DNA of 64,000 bases. Origin: Rosettibacter sp037481715. Its GTDB lineage: Bacteria; Bacteroidota; Ignavibacteria; Ignavibacteriales; Melioribacteraceae. This document shows, piece after piece, positions 10,401-16,655 of this stretch; positions within the stretch are counted from its first letter, which is position 1, and every line of letters begins with the position of its first letter. The notes under the pieces are model-generated. The model made no database searches and had not been told where the DNA came from. It saw nothing but the letters and a program-made list of their open reading frames with translations. Position numbers and translations under genes: made by a program. The DNA lies in the NCBI GenBank assembly GCA_037481715.1, contig JBBFLD010000001.1, positions 248,001-312,000 of the forward strand, written 5' to 3'.

Positions 10401-10715
10401 TTCAAGATTAGTAACTCTATCTGCCGATACAATTACTCCAGTTAAAATCTGGGTTGTATATCCAATCATTGAGACCTGAATATCATAAGTTCCAACGGGA
10501 ACATTCACTATAAAAAACTTTCCATTGTCATCTGTAGCTGCACCAAGATAAGTTCCTTTAACAATTACATTGGCACCAAACAATGGTTCATTTGTTTGGG
10601 CATCTCTTACTGTTCCAATAATTCTGCTTTTTGTTTGTGCAAATTCATATTGGGGTACAGTAAGTAATACCAATGTAATCATGCATAGGAATTTGATAAT
10701 AAATTTTCTTCTCAT
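7443..10715 (-). CDS. SusC-like TonB-dependent outer-membrane receptor
   Basis: A 1090-residue TonB-dependent transporter, probably for pectin oligosaccharides. After the signal peptide (about 1-26) comes a carboxypeptidase-regulatory-like domain (about 32-115, IIGTVRDAQTNEPLFGANV). A plug domain follows (about 125-245, including GGSADQTGSLVNG and SLLSGGYNAEYGN), then a 22-strand barrel ending in WVGLRIDF with the expected terminal Phe. The length and the extra N-terminal domain fit the SusC class. No susD follows; the next gene is the 713-residue Fn3 protein. The gene is 33 bp after GH43 in the same operon, which gives the substrate prediction; the sequence itself does not show which sugar is carried. 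Confidence 0.9.
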   Translation of the reverse strand: MRRKFIIKFLCMITLVLLTVPQYEFAQTKSRIIGTVRDAQTNEPLFGANVIVKGTYLGAATDDNGKFFIVNVPVGTYDIQVSMIGYTTQILTGVIVSADRVTNLEITLQPTVIQGQEVVVTAKRDELHKEVSNTQMVVSSGQLQDASGVREINAFLSKLPGVSTENGFLTIRGGSADQTGSLVNGLSYVNAAVGNAETSIPLSAIDQVSLLSGGYNAEYGNFRSGLINITTKSGSKDGYHGSFSFSRDNSHMRRFGASFYDPRNDALRSYLDASVAFIGTDAAWKDNPYMKEQNPKFTGWINQASIYNKGKAPEKQVTPYDLYLFAAWMHMSEPDYEGLANLSPELKQQIGYYELSDEQKRLFKNHRMKEDGSDWNFDGGFGGPIPFIGKFLGDATFYISNNSSERHYVMPLTLRSQKSYTTFATIKSQPVQSLSITYNGLWKRQIGLSPIRPPWGDAPNAGNAGGFMPLDNIRYVYNNPEYWYDQPFYPILNQTILMNGVTINKVLSSKSYWELTVGYLYIKNHTPTGDNRDTTFITNFGPIYVDESPYGKWQFATTHKVYNPNTRDYFTFPSYDAPPGMARRFRGKEGDLYDNTKINQLQVKFDIASQINEHNFVKGGFEYNYIDINHNFWEKWNNNAYNTYEFNYHRWPSQAAAYIQDQISYEGLIANLGVRFDYYNGGGGLWPSGDPFAEEVFRPQKVDTSLYSYLEKGGSYIWDTWLKYNETHPGFLQPVKNFFTVSPRIGVSFPVTVNSKFYFNYGHFRSNPPYYTMYLFRYRYDKNGLYDMSNPNLEPPRTISYELGVAYNFLDNYLLQISGYYKDITGQAGEVNYQTSSGTLNYTGRANNEYQDIQGFELTLSKNDNSWINFWLNFNYMLSKTGLTGKAIISDVTINNDREGLYQGQETRALPRPRLNANVTFRSPKNWGPEVFGHRILGGWSMTIFGEWRAGDYFTYNPLSKLHISNNMKWPDYYMVDLKITKVFDIYGLKSTFFVDISNVLNLKVSLLNRRYAFQDNNDFNKYMASLRLPMYDSPEFDQLRKSQPGYYIPGNDKVGDLRSDEKPYINDPNYSFWLYGQPRDIWVGLRIDF

Positions 10716-10748
10716 ATGTTTCTCCCCAACTGTTATGAATATAATGTT

Positions 10749-12608
10749 TTATAATTTTTCAAACCGGAACCAGTCAAAATCTGTGTATCCAGTTTTATCA
10801 GAATCAAATGGTGCCAATGAATAAATTCCAGCTTTTGCACCGACCCATTTTCCTGCCTTTGCATTAAAGTCCTTACCTAATTTAGTAAAATGTTTTCCAT
10901 CAATGCTATAGTAAAAAGTACACCTTGCATTTTCATTAACATCAACTCTGAAATAAATTTTATTTTGTTTTATCTTTTTTAATTCAATAATTTTTTCATT
11001 GTTATTTTTTTCTGCATTTTGATTTATTGCCTGATAAATTCTAAATCCATTCTGAATTTTTTCTATTCCAATGTATGAATAATCAAGTCCAAAAATTATT
11101 AATCCAGCTTTTTCATAAATTGTTTTTGGATTGAACTCAAGTTTAGTAGTAATTCTAAATTTTTCTGCTGGAAATTTTTGCATTAATAGTTGCGGAACAT
11201 TCCAGAAATTTTGTGTCGAATCAGGAAATTTTTGTGAATAAAATCTAAGCCAGCCTTTTCTTTCTTTTAGAGAAATCCATGATGAATCAAAATTTGCCTG
11301 CCACTGCCATTGTAATCCTAATTTCGAAGAATCAAATTCATCATTTGTTTGAGGCACACAAATTTGATAAGTCTTTCCAACATTGGGTTTTTTATATTTC
11401 AAAACTGGTTCGCCAACACCATTTCCATCATAATCAATTCCAATCAGGGGCCAATTATTTTCCCACTTCATTGGTTGAAGATGAACAATTCTTCCATAAG
11501 CATCTTTATCCTGAAAATGAATGAACCACGATTCACCAGATTGAGTTTCTACCCAGCCGCCTTGATGAGGACCATTAATATTTGTTGAACCCTGTTCAAG
11601 AACAATTTTATCTTCGTATGGACCATAAACATTTTTTGACCTCAGAACAACCTGCCAACCAGGTTTTACTCCGCCAGCTGGTGCAAAGATGTAATAATAT
11701 CCATTTTTTTTATAAAATTTCGGTCCTTCCATTGTGGGATGTTTGATTGAATCACAAAAAACTAAAACTCCTTCATCTAATAATTTTTCGCCGTCTGGAC
11801 TCATTTTATTTACTGTCAATCTATGTTTAATTCCAGAGCGGCTTCTTGCCCATGCATGAACAAGATAAGCATTTCCATCATCATCCCAGAGCGGACATGG
11901 GTCAATCCAGCCTTTAGCTTTTTTAATTAACTTCAGTGGTGCCCATGGACCTTTTGGATCTTTGGCTTTTGTCATAAAAATTCCATAATCAGGGTCGCCG
12001 TAATAAATATAAAATTCGCCATTATGAAATCTTATGCTTGGTGCCCAAATTCCATTTCCATGCTGAGGTTTATTAAAATCTTTTATTGGATATTGAATAA
12101 CGGCGTAAGAAATAATTTTCCAATTAACTAAATCTTTTGAATGAAGAATTGGTAATCCTGGAAAGTGAGAAAAACTCGATGATGTCATGTAATAATCATC
12201 ACCAACACGAATTACATCAGGGTCCGAATAATCAGCATGAATGATTGGATTTGAATAAGTGTCATCTCCATTATCTGGAATCCAGACAGCTCCATTCTTC
12301 TTTAGTTTTTCTAATTTATCTTTTGAAGAATCGTGGATATTGGTATAATCGTGATATATTTCATTTTGTCTATTAAAATTTTCATTACAAGTCCAAATAG
12401 TAGATTCTTTTTCACATTGTTCAGTATGATAGAAAGAAAAAAAATTATTCTTATCAATTAAAATGAATATGTGATTCTGAAGGAACGAATTGACTGAAGA
12501 ATCTAAAAAAATTAAAGATTCTTCGTTTTGCTTAGAATAACAATAAAGATTATTTGTTTGAAATCCGAGAATTAAAAGTACTATAAGAATAAATTTTTTA
12601 TTCATCAT
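10749..12608 (-). CDS. Secreted GH43 glycosidase carrying a palindromic insertion in its N-terminal linker
   Basis: Glycoside hydrolase family 43 enzyme (arabinofuranosidase or xylosidase type), likely trimming arabinan side chains of pectin. A signal peptide (about 1-22) precedes the five-bladed propeller. The three acidic positions are visible: DPDVIRVGDDYY near 128 (base), WIDPCPLWDDDG near 235 (pKa modulator) and EGPKFYKK near 293 (acid). A lectin-like C-terminal domain (about 420-619) contains GLIIFGLDYSYIGIE and ends TGYTDFDWFRFE. The odd part is residues about 23-85, between signal peptide and enzyme. They are translated from a dispersed palindromic DNA element (12470-12542) plus a second half copy (12402-12430), giving low-complexity sequence with stray Cys. 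The frame stays open. Substrate is inferred. Confidence 0.9.
   Translation of the reverse strand: MMNKKFILIVLLILGFQTNNLYCYSKQNEESLIFLDSSVNSFLQNHIFILIDKNNFFSFYHTEQCEKESTIWTCNENFNRQNEIYHDYTNIHDSSKDKLEKLKKNGAVWIPDNGDDTYSNPIIHADYSDPDVIRVGDDYYMTSSSFSHFPGLPILHSKDLVNWKIISYAVIQYPIKDFNKPQHGNGIWAPSIRFHNGEFYIYYGDPDYGIFMTKAKDPKGPWAPLKLIKKAKGWIDPCPLWDDDGNAYLVHAWARSRSGIKHRLTVNKMSPDGEKLLDEGVLVFCDSIKHPTMEGPKFYKKNGYYYIFAPAGGVKPGWQVVLRSKNVYGPYEDKIVLEQGSTNINGPHQGGWVETQSGESWFIHFQDKDAYGRIVHLQPMKWENNWPLIGIDYDGNGVGEPVLKYKKPNVGKTYQICVPQTNDEFDSSKLGLQWQWQANFDSSWISLKERKGWLRFYSQKFPDSTQNFWNVPQLLMQKFPAEKFRITTKLEFNPKTIYEKAGLIIFGLDYSYIGIEKIQNGFRIYQAINQNAEKNNNEKIIELKKIKQNKIYFRVDVNENARCTFYYSIDGKHFTKLGKDFNAKAGKWVGAKAGIYSLAPFDSDKTGYTDFDWFRFEKL
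12402..12430 (+). repeat. Half copy of the 'GATTCTT...CAGAATGA' palindromic repeat inside GH43
   Basis: The stretch reads AGATTCTT, a short middle, then TTCAGTATGAT. It matches the right-hand arm of the repeat family seen at 14519-14617 and at 12470-12542. It lies within the GH43 coding region near codon 60-69, adding to the non-catalytic linker. Confidence 0.55.
12470..12542. repeat. Complete palindromic element inserted within the GH43 coding sequence
   Basis: On the coding strand it starts TGTTATTCTAAGCAAAACG, continues AAGAATCT, then a T-rich centre, then AGATTCTTCA and ends TTCAGAATCACA. The two ends are imperfect inverted copies of each other and share their words with intergenic copies at 14.4-14.7 kb. 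It encodes roughly residues 23-47 of the GH43 precursor, just past the predicted signal peptide. Confidence 0.75.
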
Positions 12609-12614
12609 AAAAAA

Positions 12615-14291
12615 TTATTTTATTAATAACATTTTCTTTGAAGAAATTTTGTCATTGAAATACAATGAATAAATATAAATCCCAGAATTCAAATTGGAGC
12701 CGTCAAACTTAACATTATAATAACCTAAGTTTTTATATTCATTTATGAGAGTAGAAATTTTTCTTCCCAATAAATCATAAACTTCTAATTTCACATAGCC
12801 ATTTGATGGAATTGAAAATTCAATATTTGTAACTGGATTAAATGGATTAGGATAATTCTGTTTTAGTTCAAAATTCATTGGGAGCGAACTTTCATTTTTT
12901 TTTATATCTGTTATAACTACACTTTCAACAAGGCTATTTAAATAAACTTCGAGATTTGTATATCCATCAGAGTTAACAATATTTCTGTCATCAGGATTAT
13001 TAGGATTCAAGCCATGTTGAATTTCCCAGTCATCAGGCATACCATCGTGGTCGGAATCAACAGGAATATTATAAGTATTAAGAAGAGGCCACCCTCCAAC
13101 CTCAGATTGAGAGTCAATAATTCCTTTACCACCACCTCCCCATGTTTTTCCATATTTTGCTGTTCCAGTTTTTACTTCTTCAATTATTCTTAAATCAACA
13201 GAATCTCGTTTCGGATAGCAAGCGCCTACATATTTAAGGACTAATTCATAAGCCTCTTGTGGAGAATGTGTAGTAACATATGCAATTGGAAAGGGCTGGT
13301 CAACTTTGATTTGTTGTTTTATTGTATTAGAAATTCCTTGAACACCAATACCCCAATTATCTGCAGTAGCATCAGGGGCATCAACAACATAATTATCAGC
13401 CACATAAAATTTGCCGTAAGTTGTATTTGTTCCACTGTCTGTGGTTGGATTAACAATTCTTTTTCGCACTCCCGAATTTGTAGCAGGACCAGGTTTATAA
13501 TAATTCAATCGAACATTTTGATTTCCTTCTTCACCGCCATAAGCGCTATTCCCGCCCCAGTTATAAATAACATTATTAACAAAATCTACAATCTCTTTAT
13601 CAGGTTGTCTATGATATCTGCTTCCATTAAATCTTGGATTACGGCTTGAATGATGAGCTAAAAGATTATGATGAAAAGTAGCTCCCATTCCTCCCCAAAT
13701 TCCACCATAACCATGAGAACCTTTACTATGGTACGAATTATATAATGACTCAGAAATCAAGCACCATTGCATTGTGAAATTTGTATTATCATAAAAGCTT
13801 GCAGTTTCATCAATACTCCATGATACTGAGCAATGATCAACAATTATATTTTTTCTATTTCTACCACCAAATGAATCACTTTCAAGTTTATAAATATCAC
13901 CTAATCTTATTCTTAAAAATCTTATTATGACATTGTCTGCATCAACTGTTAAAGGATAATCAGCAATACAAATTCCATCGCTTGGAGCAGTTTGACCAGC
14001 AATTGTTAAATCGCCATTTTTAATTGTCAAGTTTGATTTTAATCTTATGGTCCCTGATACTTTAAAAACAATAGTGCGTGGACCCTTTTGGTTAATGGCA
14101 TATCTTAAACTGCCTGGATTACTATTATCTTCAAGTGTAGTAACTTCATAAACAGCTCCGCCTCTTCCACCAGTTGTAAATCTACCATAACCTTCTGCAC
14201 CGGGGAAAGCCAAAGTTTGTGAAAAAGATTTAATGTTAATAAAAAGTATTATTAAAATAACAATCTGAAGATGATATTTTTTCTGTAACAT
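12615..14291 (-). CDS. Secreted PL1 pectate lyase with type IX sorting domain
   Basis: Polysaccharide lyase family 1 enzyme that cleaves polygalacturonan by beta-elimination, giving unsaturated ends for the GH105 and KduI/KduD steps. A signal peptide (about 1-25) is followed by the beta-helix (about 28-400), opening AFPGAEGYGRFTTGGRGG, with LTIAGQTAPSDGICI near 96, VDHCSVSWSIDETASFY near 150 and SSRNPRFNGSRYH near 215. An acidic Ca-binding-like linker follows (DSDHDGMPDDWE near 416). The tail (about 475-558) holds NYPNPFNPVTNIEFS, LLGRKISTL, SGIYIY and KKMLLIK, a type A sorting domain for type IX secretion and surface attachment. The gene heads the depolymerase operon, with GH43 starting 6 bp after it. 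Length is normal for a PL1 with this tail. Confidence 0.92.
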   Translation of the reverse strand: MLQKKYHLQIVILIILFINIKSFSQTLAFPGAEGYGRFTTGGRGGAVYEVTTLEDNSNPGSLRYAINQKGPRTIVFKVSGTIRLKSNLTIKNGDLTIAGQTAPSDGICIADYPLTVDADNVIIRFLRIRLGDIYKLESDSFGGRNRKNIIVDHCSVSWSIDETASFYDNTNFTMQWCLISESLYNSYHSKGSHGYGGIWGGMGATFHHNLLAHHSSRNPRFNGSRYHRQPDKEIVDFVNNVIYNWGGNSAYGGEEGNQNVRLNYYKPGPATNSGVRKRIVNPTTDSGTNTTYGKFYVADNYVVDAPDATADNWGIGVQGISNTIKQQIKVDQPFPIAYVTTHSPQEAYELVLKYVGACYPKRDSVDLRIIEEVKTGTAKYGKTWGGGGKGIIDSQSEVGGWPLLNTYNIPVDSDHDGMPDDWEIQHGLNPNNPDDRNIVNSDGYTNLEVYLNSLVESVVITDIKKNESSLPMNFELKQNYPNPFNPVTNIEFSIPSNGYVKLEVYDLLGRKISTLINEYKNLGYYNVKFDGSNLNSGIYIYSLYFNDKISSKKMLLIK

Positions 14292-14780
14292 GAATTTCTC
14301 TTCTTTATGAAATTAATTACCATTAAAGTTTTTTATTGGAATACCAAATAATTTTTTTCATATTAAAAATTTTCAAAGAGTTTCTCCGCTTCACTCATAA
14401 TGTCTGTGTTTCTTTTTTTTCAGTCATTCTAAGGAGTCCGCCTTTGGCGGACTCAGAATGTCAGCCGGAAAAATCGATTCTTCACTTCAATCATAATTAC
14501 TGTGTCTTCTTCTCTTAATGTCATTCTGTGGGAGTCCCGCCAATACGGCGGGACGACCAAAGAATCTAAAACTATTTCATTATTTCAAAAAGAGATTCTT
14601 AGCTTAGCTCAGAATAACTTTTTTGTTTTATTCAGAATAACAGTTCAGAAAAAGAGATTCTTTACTTAGAACAACTTTTAAGACATTCTTCCACAAACTG
14701 TAAAAGAACAAAGTTAATATTTCAAAATATTTATTCTATTTTATGCTTTACTTAAACGCTAAAATGAAATCTGAAAAAAA
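14292..14780. repeat. Intergenic cluster of palindromic repeats between kduD and the pectate lyase
   Basis: No coding signal was found in these 489 bp. They hold several copies of two interlocking repeat types. One is a GC-rich hairpin: GAGTCCGCC at 14434-14442 with GGCGGACTC at 14446-14454, and GTCCCGCC at 14534-14541 with GGCGGGAC at 14547-14554. The other is an AT-rich palindrome bounded by TGTCATTCTG and CAGAATAAC with inner AAGAATCT and AGATTCTT. A nearly complete nested unit runs 14519-14617. Any promoter of the PL1 operon must also lie here, but I could not identify one. Confidence 0.7.
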
Positions 14781-15542
14781 TTATCTACCCATCCAACCGC
14801 CATCAACAACAAGAACAGCACCATTAACATAATTTGATGCATCTGAACATAGAAAAACCATTGCTCCCATTAAGTCTTCCGGTGTTCCCCATCTGCCAGC
14901 TGGAATTCTATCAAGTATTGCTTTATTTCGAACAGGGTCTTCTCTTAATGGTCTTGTATTTTCTGTTGCAATGTAACCTGGAGCAATTGCATTAACTGTT
15001 ACACCTTTGGATGCCCATTCATTTGCAAAAGCCATGGTTAATTGTTTTACTCCGCCTTTCGATGCAGCATAACCAGGAACCAATATTCCACCCTGAAATG
15101 AAAGCAATGATGCAACAAATACAATTTTGCCATAACCACGAGCAACCATATCTTTTCCGAATTCTCTTGTCAAAATAAATTGAGCAGTTAAATTAATTTC
15201 AATAACTCTATCCCACCAATCATCAGGGTGTTCGGCAATTGGTTTGCGCATTATTGTTCCAGCATTATTAACCAGAATATCAATTCGAGGAAAATCTTTT
15301 TTCACCTGATTAATAAATTCATAAGTTGATTCTCTTTTGGAAAAATCTGCTACATAATATTTGAATTTTCTTCCAGCTGCAGTAACTAATTTTTCTGTCT
15401 CTGCAAAATCATCAACATAAGAGACACCAATTATATCTGCTCCAGCTTCTGCAAGTGCTTGAGCATATTTTTGGCCAATACCTTGATTTGAACCTGTTAC
15501 AATTGCAACTTTACCATCCAGTCTGAATAAATCTAATATCAT
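14781..15542 (-). CDS. kduD: 2-dehydro-3-deoxy-D-gluconate 5-dehydrogenase KduD
   Basis: Short-chain dehydrogenase that reduces 2,5-diketo-3-deoxygluconate (DKII) to 2-keto-3-deoxygluconate (KDG) with NAD(P)H, in the cytoplasm. The Rossmann motif TGSNQGIG is at residues 16-23, NNAG at 92-95, Ser145 and the YxxxK pair Tyr158/Lys162 complete the active site. The segment IMRKPIAEHPDDWWDRVIEIN is the KduD-type signature region that sets it apart from generic SDRs. At 253 residues it has the family's length. It is 27 bp downstream of kduI, the enzyme that makes its substrate, so the two are cotranscribed and serve the product of the PL1/GH105 route. Confidence 0.93.
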   Translation of the reverse strand: MILDLFRLDGKVAIVTGSNQGIGQKYAQALAEAGADIIGVSYVDDFAETEKLVTAAGRKFKYYVADFSKRESTYEFINQVKKDFPRIDILVNNAGTIMRKPIAEHPDDWWDRVIEINLTAQFILTREFGKDMVARGYGKIVFVASLLSFQGGILVPGYAASKGGVKQLTMAFANEWASKGVTVNAIAPGYIATENTRPLREDPVRNKAILDRIPAGRWGTPEDLMGAMVFLCSDASNYVNGAVLVVDGGWMGR

Positions 15543-15569
15543 AACTTATCTCCTTTTTTATTTTTTAAT

Positions 15570-16403
15570 TTATTTCAAATCTGTCATTGGAATCCAATCC
15601 ATATCATCAAATACCTGATTTTCTCCACCCATTGCCCATATGAATGAATAACTCTGTGTTCCGCAGCCTGAATGCAATGACCAGCTTGTCGAAAGGACAG
15701 CTTGTCTATCTCGAATTATTAAATGTCTTGTTTCAGTTGGTTCACCAATCAAATGCACAACAAAAGCATCGGGTTTAAGATTAAAATACATATAAACTTC
15801 TGACCTTCTCTGATGTGTATGTGCAGGCATTGTATTCCAAACACTTCCATCTTCAAGTTCTGTTAATCCCATTGCTATTTGACATGTAGGAAGAATCTCA
15901 GGCAAAATGTATTGATGAATTGTTCTTTTATTAGAAGTTTCGATTGAACCAAGATGACGATGAATTGCATCATTATAAGTAATATGCTTTGAAGGATATT
16001 CTTTATGAGCTGGATAACTTACAAAATAAAATTGAGCAGGATTATTCGAATCATCACTTAAAAATTCTACTTCTTTTGTTCCTCTTCCAATGTAAAGTGC
16101 ATCTTTGTTATTTATTACAAATTCTTTTCCATCAAGAATTATTTTTCCCTTAGCACCAATATTGATTACACCTACTTCACGACGTTCACAAAAATATTCT
16201 GCTGCCATTTCTTTTTTTGTAGCAGTTAATTTTAATGATTGATTTTTAGGAACTGCACTTCCGGTAATTGAGCGGTCTATATCAGAATAGACCATTGGAA
16301 TCTCGTCTTCAATAAAAAGATTTTCTATGAGAAAAGATTTTCGAAGTTCCTCCGTAGTCATTCTTTTGAAGCCATTTTGGTCAGGTGAGTATCTTACTTC
16401 CAT
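15570..16403 (-). CDS. kduI: 5-dehydro-4-deoxy-D-glucuronate isomerase KduI
   Basis: Cupin-fold isomerase that converts 5-keto-4-deoxyuronate (DKI, from unsaturated galacturonate) to DKII. It starts MEVRYSPDQNGFKRMTTEEL, a strongly conserved KduI opening, and ends with GGENQVFDDMDWIPMTDLK, the equally conserved close. The metal-binding region MPAHTHQRRSEVYMYF (about residues 193-208) supplies His, His and Glu ligands, with a further His in WSLHSGCGTQSY. Length 277 matches the family. A 252-bp repeat-containing gap separates it from tkt upstream, so kduI-kduD may form their own unit. Confidence 0.95.
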   Translation of the reverse strand: MEVRYSPDQNGFKRMTTEELRKSFLIENLFIEDEIPMVYSDIDRSITGSAVPKNQSLKLTATKKEMAAEYFCERREVGVINIGAKGKIILDGKEFVINNKDALYIGRGTKEVEFLSDDSNNPAQFYFVSYPAHKEYPSKHITYNDAIHRHLGSIETSNKRTIHQYILPEILPTCQIAMGLTELEDGSVWNTMPAHTHQRRSEVYMYFNLKPDAFVVHLIGEPTETRHLIIRDRQAVLSTSWSLHSGCGTQSYSFIWAMGGENQVFDDMDWIPMTDLK

Positions 16404-16655
16404 AATTTTATCCTATTAGTTAATTAAATTATATTGAATACAGATACAGCGTGATTTTCAAAGATTTTTATTTTGCGTTAATCTGACTTATCTGTTGCAT
16501 CTGCTAAATTTGCGAGTAAAACATTTAACCACAAAGAACCACAAAGGAATTCACTAAGAAACACAAAGCTGAATACTTAGTGCTACACTTTGTGTTCCTT
16601 AGTGGTTAAAAATATTACTCAGTTAAATCTGCGTTCATCTGTGTTCTATAACACT
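16404..16655. repeat. Repeat-filled spacer between tkt and kduI
   Basis: No coding signal. The main structure is an inverted repeat: left arm 16552-16568 (CACTAAGAAACACAAAG) and right arm 16588-16604, complementary at 16 of 17 positions, flanked by outer arms TTAACCAC (from about 16524) and GTGGTTAA (to about 16608). Nearer tkt, 16622-16650 contains 'aatctgcgttcatctgtgttcta', a word string repeated after uxuB (22961-22994). The hairpin could terminate tkt transcription. Confidence 0.6.

Noticed and set aside
13257..13649. 130-codon open frame on the plus strand inside the pectate lyase gene
   Set aside because: It is the shadow of the lyase coding sequence, with no ribosome site or recognisable protein.
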